Source: an uncultured Chromatiales bacterium (GTDB lineage: Bacteria > Pseudomonadota > Gammaproteobacteria > Steroidobacterales > BM003). From it: DNA of 41,277 nt. The stretch is taken from contig CAKZML010000107.1 of the NCBI GenBank assembly GCA_937128475.1, positions 1 through 41,277 of the forward strand, given 5' to 3'. A program made the translations under genes and the position numbers. Positions within the stretch are counted from its first letter, which is position 1. Every line of letters begins with the position of its first letter. Below the pieces are notes generated by a model, which saw nothing but the letters and a program-made list of their open reading frames with translations, was not told the origin of the DNA and ran no database searches. Below, piece after piece: positions 18,544 through 26,189 of this stretch.

Positions 18544-19885
18544 CGTTAGAAGGTGTGGCAGCCTTGCGAGGACGTCTGCGACGCCTGCGCTTGCGAGTTG
18601 CACCGGCTGGCTTATCGCCCCCGGACCCAATTTCCTTGCCTTGCTGCTCGGGATTTTTCGTCTGGATCTCCGTCCACCACTGGGCAGTTTCGGCATCCAC
18701 CTCACCGGCCTGGGCTCTCAACAACATGAAGTCATACGCGGCACGAAAGCGCGGATGCCCCAACAGTCGCGAGGCGCGTTTTCCCTGCCTGTTCAAAAAA
18801 CGGGGCTGCATTGCCAGCATCTCACGCATCGGAATGAAGAAACGGCGTGGGATTGAAACAAACGCCTGCTGGGCCGCGATCACTTCATCGCCTGCCTCGT
18901 TCAGGGCGGCGAACTCACTCATGCCACTGGCCAGCTTGGCCTGGGCCAATTCCCGGATGGGGCCCCAGAGCAGCACCGCAAACAGGAAAGTCGGGGTTAC
19001 CGGCAATCCCTCGGCGATACGCGCGTCGGTGTTATTCAGTGCCTGCTGGATAAGGATACGGAAATCTCCAGCCTGCTCCTCGCCAAGCACCCGATCCGAC
19101 TCGGGAAACAATACTTTGAAAAGGCCAAAGTGCTGCAGCAAATCGAAGGAAGCTGCGGCATGGCCGGATTGGAATAGCTTGAGAACCTCTTCAAACAACC
19201 TTGCCGGAGGAACCTGTTCTATCAGCGAGGCCAGCCTGTGAACCGGCTCCTCGGTGGCCGGATCCAGCCTGAATCCCAGCTTGGCGGCGAAACGTACCGC
19301 CCGGAGCATCCTCACCGGATCCTCGCGATAGCGGGTTTCCGGATCGCCAATTAACCGGAGTATCCCATCCCGGACATCCTGGGCACCGCCGCAATAATCC
19401 CAGATGGAGAAATCGGCGATGTTGTAATACAGCGCATTTGCAGTGAAATCACGGCGCCAGACGTCTTCGTCAATGGTCCCGTAAACATTGTCCCGGATAA
19501 TCCGGCCGCCATGATCCAACTGGTGGTCAGGATCGGTTTCCTCAATGTCGTCGGCATTCGCCCTGAATGTGGCGACCTCGATATATTCACGTCCAAAATG
19601 CACATGAGCCAGGCGGAATCGGCGCCCGATCAGCCGGCTGTTGCGGAACAACTGCTTTACTTGTTCCGGATGCGCATTGGTAACCACGTCGATATCCTTG
19701 GGCTCACGCCCCAGGAGCAGGTCACGCACACCACCACCGACCATGAACGCCTGGTAGCCTGCTTCCTTGAGGCGGTACAAGACCTTCAACGATTCTCTTG
19801 ATATACCGGCCCGGGAAACATTGTGTTCGGGCCTTGGAATGACGACGGGGTTTACTCGCCCGGTGTCAGGTTGCTCAGACTGCAA
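18536..19885 (-). CDS. pcnB: Poly(A) polymerase I
   Basis: PcnB adds 3' poly(A) tails to RNAs and so promotes their decay. The 449-aa protein has the class II nucleotidyltransferase core MVGGGVRD at residues 48-55 and the catalytic DID at 64-66. These are followed by RRFRLAHVHFG, RRDFTANALYYN and the DPVRMLRAVRFAAKLGF neck motif. The last 30 residues include a run of arginines (TRKRRRRRRP), probably RNA-binding. The start codon is TTG; it has GTGGAG 8 bases upstream and gives an N-terminus of plausible length, so it is preferred over internal starts. Rare-codon initiation is also used by E. coli pcnB, where it keeps expression low. Confidence 0.95.
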   Translation of the reverse strand: MQSEQPDTGRVNPVVIPRPEHNVSRAGISRESLKVLYRLKEAGYQAFMVGGGVRDLLLGREPKDIDVVTNAHPEQVKQLFRNSRLIGRRFRLAHVHFGREYIEVATFRANADDIEETDPDHQLDHGGRIIRDNVYGTIDEDVWRRDFTANALYYNIADFSIWDYCGGAQDVRDGILRLIGDPETRYREDPVRMLRAVRFAAKLGFRLDPATEEPVHRLASLIEQVPPARLFEEVLKLFQSGHAAASFDLLQHFGLFKVLFPESDRVLGEEQAGDFRILIQQALNNTDARIAEGLPVTPTFLFAVLLWGPIRELAQAKLASGMSEFAALNEAGDEVIAAQQAFVSIPRRFFIPMREMLAMQPRFLNRQGKRASRLLGHPRFRAAYDFMLLRAQAGEVDAETAQWWTEIQTKNPEQQGKEIGSGGDKPAGATRKRRRRRRPRKAATPSNDA

Positions 19886-19899
19886 TATGACGGCTCCAC

Positions 19900-19927
19900 T
19901 TGAGCTTATTAAGAAGGACCGTATAAT
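19900..19927 (+). promoter_or_regulatory. Sigma-70 type promoter of tRNA-Glu
   Basis: The -35 box TTGAGC (19900-19905) and a perfect -10 TATAAT (19922-19927) are separated by 16 bp. Transcription would start near 19934, leaving a leader of about 40 nt that contains a small hairpin (CCGCA/TGCGG, 19936-19948). The -35 box adjoins the pcnB ribosome binding site on the other strand. The same AT-rich hexamer region reads TATTAT on the minus strand (19923-19928), so it may fire both ways. Confidence 0.75.
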
Positions 19928-19974
19928 AGCAGCCGCCGCACCATGCGGTACGATTCTTTAAAGCAATCGTCTGC

Positions 19975-20049
19975 GCTCCCTTCGTCTAGTGGTTAGGACT
20001 CTGGCCTCTCACGCCGGCAACAGGGGTTCGAATCCCCTAGGGAGCGCCA
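19975..20049 (+). tRNA. tRNA-Glu, anticodon CTC
   Basis: A full cloverleaf can be drawn: acceptor stem GCTCCCT (19975-19981) pairs with AGGGAGC (20039-20045), followed by discriminator G and an encoded CCA (20047-20049). The anticodon stem CTGGC/GCCGG encloses the loop CTCTCAC, which puts anticodon CTC at 20008-20010 and reads GAG. The D-loop and the T-arm GTTCGAATC closely resemble E. coli tRNA-Glu, supporting glutamate identity. It has its own promoter. A T run follows directly (20050-20055) without a separate hairpin. Confidence 0.95.
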
Positions 20050-20320
20050 TTTTTCCCTCTTCCGTGTTTTGCTGCCAGTCCGGCCAGACCGACTTGATGC
20101 TGCCCCCAAAGCATTTTGACCGGCGTCCTATCCCGGACTGCCTTCTGCCGATGCCCACCTGGCCGCCCTCGTTCCAGCCCCTGTGCCCCGTCCTCGCCGA
20201 ACCCACCGGGCAACCTGCTGTATCGAACGAAACACGATGTATGACCAGGCGCAGCTGGTGAGCCTGTCAGTGGGAGACACTGGTAAGCAAATCAGGACCC
20301 ACCACAACAGGACTGGAATA

Positions 20321-20536
20321 ATGCATCCGCTAAACAGCAAAGACCTCACAATCAATGAGCGTGAACACCTGGATGAACGGGCCGCCATCCTGGAGTTCGA
20401 CGCGGGCTGGCCAAGAGTGATTGCAGAAAGTGAGGCCGGTCGGGCCATCGCTCGCCAGCGATGGTTGCAAGACCAGGCTGGCACTAACGGCTGGATTCTC
20501 CCACCGTCAATAACAGCTCATATTGAGCCCGGATAA
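20321..20536 (+). CDS. Small hypothetical protein, 71 aa
   Basis: An ATG-initiated frame whose central part reads DERAAILEFDAGWPRVIAE. From memory, short proteins with an ER-AAI-EFDGG-SR-AEAE pattern are common in mobile elements, often beside primase or relaxase genes, and this resembles them. That is a recollection of a pattern, not a search result. The ribosome binding site is weak (GGAAT directly before the ATG). There are no mobility genes nearby, so if it derives from an element it may be a remnant beside tRNA-Glu. The 271 bp between the tRNA and this frame show no convincing gene. Confidence 0.45.
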   Translation: MHPLNSKDLTINEREHLDERAAILEFDAGWPRVIAESEAGRAIARQRWLQDQAGTNGWILPPSITAHIEPG

Positions 20537-20927
20537 TCACTTGCCCGGTTATCCAAACGCGCCACAAAATTTTCGGCAAACCCACCTCCTCCAGCTGGCC
20601 GGATAACAACGGTACTGAGCTGCACAGCACTGCCGAAAATTCCGAGACCAGGGACGCAAGCATGCGACATAACACCCGCCCCGGCATGCCCCGGGTATCC
20701 AGGACTTCTCCCTGGGCATCAGACTAACTCCAAATTTATAGTCTGCAAAAAACTTGCGTTTTCAGTGAGTAAGGATTAATAAGTGGTGTAGATTATGCAG
20801 CGACGTCGATAGGCCTGTGAGAAGTGAATCTTCATAAAGGCTCAACGAATAGAGCCGCGAACAAGCTAAGAAGACATTGAAATAATAAAGCTATAACTTA
20901 CTGATTTATAATATAAAAAAACCTCTC
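20537..20927. other. Gene-free interval with inverted repeats and hairpins
   Basis: No convincing gene lies in these 391 bp. A perfect 11-bp inverted repeat AATTTTCGGCA (20568-20578) and TGCCGAAAATT (20631-20641) encloses a second pair GTTATCC/GGATAAC-type repeat partly overlapping it. Further on are the palindromes CGACGTCG (20801-20808) and AGGCCT (20811-20816) and a hairpin GGCTC/GAGCC (20839-20856). The last 150 bp are AT-rich. A perfect TATAAT (20907-20912) lies 15 bases before the next ATG, without a clear -35. Possible explanations include a structured leader, a small RNA or the scar of an integrated element. Confidence 0.45.
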
Positions 20928-21236
20928 ATGGCTAAGAATCTGGAAAAACTTTACCTGGCGACCCGCACGCTTGTGGGACCCGGCCCCATTAAGCAAAGGC
21001 TCGCTGAAGCATTTGAGGCCAATCTCGAAGACCTGGATATGGGTGAACTTCCAGAACCTATCCACAATGAATTCAAAGAGTTATTTGATGAACTTCATAG
21101 CATTTCTCCAATAAATGGGGAAAGTGTTATCTGGGCGAGCGTTCGCAAAATGTCCGACAAGGATGCGGATCGCTGTGCGGAAAAAATCGTCTATCTTTAT
21201 GCCTCGGTGACCAGTCCCGGCACCGCCGTAGCCTGA
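20928..21236 (+). CDS. Conserved-looking hypothetical protein, 102 aa
   Basis: A soluble, largely helical 102-aa protein starting MAKNLEKLYLATRTLVG, without cysteine-pair, signal or membrane features. Its composition is balanced and protein-like (amphipathic helices, charged turns, YASV near the end). From memory it resembles short proteins of unknown function in beta- and gammaproteobacteria with a LY-ATRTL N-terminus and a VRKMS motif. No function can be assigned. The ATG lacks a recognisable ribosome binding site, and a TATAAT ends 15 bases upstream, so the message may have a very short leader. Base composition is more AT-rich than that of the neighbouring housekeeping genes. Confidence 0.7.
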   Translation: MAKNLEKLYLATRTLVGPGPIKQRLAEAFEANLEDLDMGELPEPIHNEFKELFDELHSISPINGESVIWASVRKMSDKDADRCAEKIVYLYASVTSPGTAVA

Positions 21237-21379
21237 TTCGAAAACACACTGTGCGGTCGGCGCCAACGCCAATTCAGATGCGCGCGCTCCTTCTCAACTG
21301 ATACCATACGAGTTCGGTTCGGACCGGACCGCATTCGCCCTCAATCTGCTCCGCCCGACTCCACCCGGAGACTCGACAA

Positions 21380-21853
21380 TTGCCTGACCACCTCGCCCAA
21401 CCACTCCACCCTGTCGTTAAATTTCCCCGTCGACTGGGAGCGCTGCTATACGACAGCCTGGTGCTTGCCGCCCTGTGGATGCTGGCTACCGCCCTCCTGC
21501 TCGCCCTCATCATCCTGACCGGTGGCGAGAGCATCGAGCAGGGCGCCCCATGGTTCCAGCTCTACCTGATGATTATCGCGGGGGGATTCTTTTGCGGGTT
21601 CTGGACCCACGGAGGGCAAACCCTGGGCATGCGCGCCTGGCGAGCGAAACTGGAGACCGACGACGGGCAGGCGGTGAACTGGTCAAAGGCAGGCATCCGC
21701 TTCCTTGCAGCGCTGCTTTCTATCGCTCCTTGCGGAATGGGATACCTGTGGGCATTGGTGGACCGGGACAGGCTGACCTGGCACGACCGGATTAGTGGAA
21801 CCCGGGTGGTCCTGATTACCGTCGCCGATATGGAAAAAGCAGCCCGAGGCTGA
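21380..21853 (+). CDS. RDD family membrane protein
   Basis: A 157-aa inner-membrane protein with three or four hydrophobic segments (residues about 24-47, 60-78 and 108-127). The family name refers to conserved Arg and Asp residues; here LGALLYDSLVL in the first helix, GQTLGMRAWRAKL after the second, and the C-terminal LVDRDRLTWHDRISGTRVV match the pattern well. The function of the family is mostly unknown. The start is TTG, chosen because GGAG lies 9 bases upstream and no ATG or GTG fits. It converges on lptG with a 16-bp gap. Confidence 0.88.
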   Translation: MPDHLAQPLHPVVKFPRRLGALLYDSLVLAALWMLATALLLALIILTGGESIEQGAPWFQLYLMIIAGGFFCGFWTHGGQTLGMRAWRAKLETDDGQAVNWSKAGIRFLAALLSIAPCGMGYLWALVDRDRLTWHDRISGTRVVLITVADMEKAARG

Positions 21854-21869
21854 CCAGGAACCAGGCCAC

Positions 21870-22937
21870 CTAGCGAATACGGGATATCCCGATCACCGTA
21901 ACCAGCATCAGTACAAGGGACGGTATGCTTGCCACCAGGATGGGGTTCAGGTCGAACACCTGGCCACTGCTGGCCAGGGTACGGTTGGCAAGGAAATAGA
22001 GCGCACCAATCATTATGCCGATGAGCAGCCGCACGCCTCCTCCGGAACTGCGCAGGCTGCCGAACACAAAGGGCACGGCCAGCGTGGTCATCACGAATAT
22101 CGACAGCACTCCCGCCACTCGAAACCACATGATGATGTCGTAGCTCTTGGCGTCCAGGTCATTCGCCCGTAAATAATTAGCGTAGCTGTGCAGGTCCTGG
22201 GTCGACATGGTCTGGGGACGCACCTCGGACAGGTCCAGCAACTCGGGACTCAGGCCGGGACCAAGCGGCCGGATCTCTTCCAGGCTGGCCACCACGGAAC
22301 CCCCGTCAAACCTGGATTCAGCCAGTTGATCGAGGTGCCAGCGCCCATCCGGACTCAGGCTGGCCCCTTCTGCACGCCCCATGCTGGTTAGATTTCTATC
22401 CTGGTCAAAACCGAATACAAAAACGCCACCTTCCCAGTTCCCGTCGGAACGGGTTCGGGCATTGATAATTTGCCCCTCATGCTTGATCCAGACGCTTTGA
22501 CGATTATCAAACTGGACATCTGCGTGCTTGGCGATGGTCTTCTGTGCCAGGGCGTAATGCTCCAGCGGAGGAGCAATAAACTCACCCAGCGCGCCGGTGA
22601 ACACGGTCAGGATTACTCCAACACCGAATGCAGACAAGGCCAATCGCCATGGCGAGACTCCGGCAGCACGCATCACGGTTAGCTCGCTTTGCGCCGCCAG
22701 GCGACCCAGGCCCATCAAGCTCCCCATCAAGGCTGCCACCGGCATCATGTCGAAAGTCTGGGTCGGCAACATCAACAGCGAGTAGGAAACTGCGTTCCAT
22801 ACGCCAAACGATCCCTTGCCCACATCGTCCAGTTCTCCAAGGAACACCACGAATCCGGTAAGGGCAATCAGCACTCCCAGCACAAGGAAACTGGCTCCGG
22901 TTATGGCCTTGAGAATGTAGCGATCGAGAATATTCAT
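21870..22937 (-). CDS. lptG: LPS export ABC transporter permease LptG
   Basis: LptG pairs with LptF in the inner membrane, with the LptB ATPase, to extract lipopolysaccharide and pass it to LptC and LptA. The 355-aa protein has the usual plan: membrane helices 1-3 in the first 125 residues, a periplasmic beta-jellyroll (about 130-260) and helices 4-6 in the last 90 residues. It begins MNILDRYILK, the typical N-terminus. Its ATG overlaps the lptF stop by 4 bp (ATGA), so translation is coupled. LptB and LptC are not encoded here. Confidence 0.96.
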   Translation of the reverse strand: MNILDRYILKAITGASFLVLGVLIALTGFVVFLGELDDVGKGSFGVWNAVSYSLLMLPTQTFDMMPVAALMGSLMGLGRLAAQSELTVMRAAGVSPWRLALSAFGVGVILTVFTGALGEFIAPPLEHYALAQKTIAKHADVQFDNRQSVWIKHEGQIINARTRSDGNWEGGVFVFGFDQDRNLTSMGRAEGASLSPDGRWHLDQLAESRFDGGSVVASLEEIRPLGPGLSPELLDLSEVRPQTMSTQDLHSYANYLRANDLDAKSYDIIMWFRVAGVLSIFVMTTLAVPFVFGSLRSSGGGVRLLIGIMIGALYFLANRTLASSGQVFDLNPILVASIPSLVLMLVTVIGISRIR

Positions 22938-24034
22938 GCCGCCACCGGCCTGGCCCGCCGCTTGAAAAGCCTCTGGAATATCCGGGACTGGTTAGCCAGC
23001 ATAAGCACTCCCACGCCAGCCATCAGTACATGCACCCAGATCATGCCGAGCAACGGATGTATCCGACCATCCTCCATCCAGGAGCGGGAAACGCCCAGCA
23101 TGTTCGAGTACAGCATGTAGACCAGGATGGCTAACAGAATCTTGGCATACCGGCCTTGCCGCGGGTTGGTACGCGCCATGGGTACGGCCAGCAGGGTCAG
23201 CACAAATATCATCACCGGACCGGAAAGTCTCCACTGCAACTCGGCCATGAGTACCGGGTCATCACTGCCCAGCAACTCACTGAATGGCAGCATTTCAGTC
23301 TTGTCCAGCTTGGCCTTGGAGATGGCTGGACGCAGGGGCACGCCCTCCTCGGCAAACTCCATCAGATTGAATTCCGGCGACCCGGGAACCCCTTCGTAGC
23401 GTTTGCCATCGAACAGCAACATGGTGCGCCAGCCGTTTTCATCGGCCGGGGTCAGTTTGCCCTGGCGGGACACCGACACCTCGACACGATCTTCGTTGCG
23501 GCGCTGAATAAACACATTTGACAGGGTACCGTCCTCAGCCACTGCCTCGGCGAAGAAGACCGTCTTGTTGTCTCCATCTGAATGGAATCGTCCCGGCTCC
23601 AGGCTACCGAACTCCATGGTTTCCTGGGCTGAATAGCGGGTAATCTCCGCCAGGCGCAGGGACCAGGGCGTCACGGTCGTCGCCAGCCAGCCAATCGTCA
23701 TCGCCAGAACCGCAGCCAGCAGGATCAGGGGACGATACAAGCGAATGGGCCCAATGCCGCAGGCAAGCACCGCAACCATCTCGCTATCCCGGTACATTCG
23801 GCCGAGTCCCAGCATGATTGCCAGCATCAAGGCCACCGGAATCAGCACTGTCAGGAACTGGATAGAGGTCAGACCCAGCAGCACCGCCACCGCATCACGA
23901 GGCAGCTCACCAGTGGCTGCTTTACCCAAAACCCGGGCAAACTGATTGGTCAACAGGATGAAAAGCAACACCACTGTTACCGCAATCCAGGTGAGTAACA
24001 CCTCACGCAGAATGTAGCGATTAAGGATTTTCAA
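22934..24034 (-). CDS. lptF: LPS export ABC transporter permease LptF
   Basis: LptF is the second transmembrane subunit of the LptB2FG exporter. The 366-aa protein begins MKILNRYILREVL, shows the coupling-helix region GLGRMYRDSEMVAVLACG near residues 76-93, a periplasmic domain (about 125-265) and three C-terminal helices. It ends with a basic tail. It is the first gene of the lptFG pair and divergent from pepA across 213 bp, exactly as in E. coli. Confidence 0.96.
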   Translation of the reverse strand: MKILNRYILREVLLTWIAVTVVLLFILLTNQFARVLGKAATGELPRDAVAVLLGLTSIQFLTVLIPVALMLAIMLGLGRMYRDSEMVAVLACGIGPIRLYRPLILLAAVLAMTIGWLATTVTPWSLRLAEITRYSAQETMEFGSLEPGRFHSDGDNKTVFFAEAVAEDGTLSNVFIQRRNEDRVEVSVSRQGKLTPADENGWRTMLLFDGKRYEGVPGSPEFNLMEFAEEGVPLRPAISKAKLDKTEMLPFSELLGSDDPVLMAELQWRLSGPVMIFVLTLLAVPMARTNPRQGRYAKILLAILVYMLYSNMLGVSRSWMEDGRIHPLLGMIWVHVLMAGVGVLMLANQSRIFQRLFKRRARPVAA

Positions 24035-24080
24035 GCCTCAAGCCCCATATTCGCCCTTCGCCCGTAGGCCCTATTGAAGT

Positions 24081-24112
24081 AAACTAGCGGTCTTTCGCGG
24101 CACTGCTGTCAA
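24081..24112 (-). promoter_or_regulatory. Candidate promoter for lptF-lptG
   Basis: On the minus strand a perfect -35 TTGACA (24107-24112) is followed after 20 bp by TAGTTT (24081-24086), a poor -10 at a longer than normal spacing. Transcription would start near 24074, 40 bases before the lptF ATG. The perfect -35 stands out, but the weak -10 and spacing keep confidence low. On the plus strand pepA has a GAGG ribosome binding site 8 bases before its ATG; no clear pepA promoter was identified. Confidence 0.3.
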
Positions 24113-24247
24113 TTCTGAGCAACCCGTTTCGCGTCGGCCTGCAATATTCGGCAAGTTTAGCGGCTCCGGGTTTCTCATGAAACAAGAAAGCAGAAAAGCG
24201 CCCATATATCAGTAGGCACGACAATAACAAGACATGAGGTTTGAATT

Positions 24248-25741
24248 ATGAATTTCTTTGCCAAGAGCGGTTCTGCTGCCAAGCAGCGTACCGGCTGCGC
24301 CATTGTAGGCGTGTACGCCAAAGGTAACCTGACCGAGGCCGCAGCGGAGCTGGACAAGGCGAGCAAGGGATTAATCTCAAACCTGTGCAAAAGCGGAGAT
24401 TTCTCTGGCAAGCCCGGTGAGACCCTGCTGGTTACCAACCTGGTGAAAATGCCTTGCGCTCGCTTGCTGCTGGTAGGACTGGGCCCCAAGGCCAAGCTGG
24501 ACAAGCGCACCCTGACCACCGCATTGAACGCCGGCATCGCCGCCGCTTCAAAAACCGGCGCCGCAGATGCCATCAGCTACCTGACCCACGGGACCGACGC
24601 ATTGGTCGCACCGCTGTACGCAGGACGAATGACCGCTGAGGCATGGCATAAAGCCAGCTACCGCTTCCTCGCTCACAAGACTGGGCCAAAGCCCCCAGCA
24701 CCGAAGACCAAGCGCCTGGGTATCGGCATGGACAGTCGTGGAGCCGCCAACGCGGCACTGCGCGGCGCCGAACAAGGCCTGGCCATCACCCAGGGCATGG
24801 CCCTGACCCAGGACCTGGCCAATACCGCTGCCAACGTCTGCACCCCGTCGCACCTGGCCCGTGAAGCCCAGAAGCTGGCGCGTGAGCACAAGAGCCTGAC
24901 AACTGAAGTAATGGGCCCGGCAGAAATTCACAAACTCAAGATGGGCGCGTTTGAATCAGTCGCTCGTGGCACCGAAGAACCCGCACGGCTGATCGTCATC
25001 AAGCACAAGGGTGCAGCCGCGTCGAAGGCACCCGTGGTCCTGGTTGGCAAGGGCATCACCTTTGACACCGGCGGCATCTCGCTGAAGCCGCCGCCTGCCA
25101 TGGACGAGATGAAGTACGACATGAATGGCGCTGCCTCAGTGATCGGCACCATGCGCGCCGTGGCCCTGCTGAACCTGCCAATCAATGTGATTGCGGTGGT
25201 TCCGTCCTGCGAAAACATGCCCAGCGGCAGAGCCACCAAGCCTGGAGACATTGTCACCAGCATGTCCGGCAAGACCATCGAAATTCTGAACACCGATGCC
25301 GAAGGCCGCCTGATCCTGTGCGACGCACTTACCTACGCCAAGCGCTTCAAGCCCAGCGAGATCATCGACGTCGCCACCCTGACCGGTGCCTGCGTAATTG
25401 CCCTTGGTCCGTTCCTGACCGGCCTGATGGGTAATGACGACGAGTTGGCCGGCGAATTGCTGGCTGCCGGCAAGCGCGCTGGAGACGAAGCGTGGCACCT
25501 GCCCATCGGCAAGGACTACGAAGAAACCCTGAAGAGCAACTTTGCGGATTTCTCGAATATGGGCACCCGTGAAGGCGGCGCATTGATTGCCGCCTCCTTC
25601 CTGTCCAAGTTCACCCAGGGTCAGCGCTGGGCGCACCTGGATATCGCCGGAACAGCATGGAAGAGTGGCGCTCAGAAAGGCAGTACCGGACGTCCGGTTC
25701 CGCTTCTGATCGACTTCCTGTTGAACAAGGCTGGCATATAA
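24248..25741 (+). CDS. pepA: Leucyl aminopeptidase (cytosol aminopeptidase, M17 family)
   Basis: PepA is a hexameric two-metal aminopeptidase that removes N-terminal residues, preferring Leu; in E. coli it also binds DNA in Xer recombination and carAB control. The 497-aa protein has an N-terminal macro-like domain (residues about 1-160) and the M17 catalytic domain: KGITFDTGG at 268-276, Asp291 in KYDMNGA, and the signature NTDAEGRL at 348-355. Lys268, Asp273, Asp291, Asp350 and Glu352 fit the metal ligands. The ATG has GAGG upstream. It is followed 13 bp later by holC, as in E. coli. Confidence 0.97.
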   Translation: MNFFAKSGSAAKQRTGCAIVGVYAKGNLTEAAAELDKASKGLISNLCKSGDFSGKPGETLLVTNLVKMPCARLLLVGLGPKAKLDKRTLTTALNAGIAAASKTGAADAISYLTHGTDALVAPLYAGRMTAEAWHKASYRFLAHKTGPKPPAPKTKRLGIGMDSRGAANAALRGAEQGLAITQGMALTQDLANTAANVCTPSHLAREAQKLAREHKSLTTEVMGPAEIHKLKMGAFESVARGTEEPARLIVIKHKGAAASKAPVVLVGKGITFDTGGISLKPPPAMDEMKYDMNGAASVIGTMRAVALLNLPINVIAVVPSCENMPSGRATKPGDIVTSMSGKTIEILNTDAEGRLILCDALTYAKRFKPSEIIDVATLTGACVIALGPFLTGLMGNDDELAGELLAAGKRAGDEAWHLPIGKDYEETLKSNFADFSNMGTREGGALIAASFLSKFTQGQRWAHLDIAGTAWKSGAQKGSTGRPVPLLIDFLLNKAGI

Positions 25742-25754
25742 GCGTGGAGTCAGA

Positions 25755-26186
25755 GTGACCCGGGTCGATTTTTACATTTTGGCTGAACAGGCTTCTGGAG
25801 ATGGTGTTCGCACAGCCTGCAGGATTGCCGAGAAAGCCTATCGCCTGGGTCAGCGGATCTTCCTGCACACGGATTCTGCGCAGTCCGCCGCCTCGCTGGA
25901 TGATCAACTATGGACGTACCGGGATGGCAGCTTCGTCCCCCACGCCATAGTTGGCTCGGAGGCCGCTGCGAATTCGCCGGTGATCATTGGCCAGGGAGAA
26001 GAGCCGGACCCGGAACATCGCGACCTGCTGATAAACCTTGCTGAGCAGGTGCCGCTGTTTTTCAGCCGGTTCGAACGGGTTGCCGAAATCGTGGGTGGCA
26101 ATGAAACCACCCGGAAACAAGCCCGGGAACGCTTCCGCTTCTACAGGGATCGCGGGTATCCAATGAACACGCACGAGTTGGGCTAG
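25755..26186 (+). CDS. holC: DNA polymerase III chi subunit
   Basis: HolC (chi) bridges the clamp loader to single-strand DNA binding protein during replication. The 143-aa protein starts VTRVDFYIL (GTG codon), the typical N-terminus, with the ACRIAEKAYRLGQRIFLHTD helix-strand and the LDDQLWTYRDGSFVPHA segment (residues about 49-65) that matches the chi-psi region. The C-terminal RERFRFYRDRGYPMNTHEL is also typical. The GTG start has GGAG 5 bases upstream. The gene order pepA-holC-(small gene)-valS supports the call. Confidence 0.94.
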   Translation: MTRVDFYILAEQASGDGVRTACRIAEKAYRLGQRIFLHTDSAQSAASLDDQLWTYRDGSFVPHAIVGSEAAANSPVIIGQGEEPDPEHRDLLINLAEQVPLFFSRFERVAEIVGGNETTRKQARERFRFYRDRGYPMNTHELG

Positions 26187-26189
26187 GCC

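Noticed and set aside
20039-20049. Possible attachment site at the 3' end of tRNA-Glu
   Set aside because: I looked for a second copy of the tRNA 3' end (GTTCGAATCCCCTAGGG) within the window and saw none, and there is no integrase gene.
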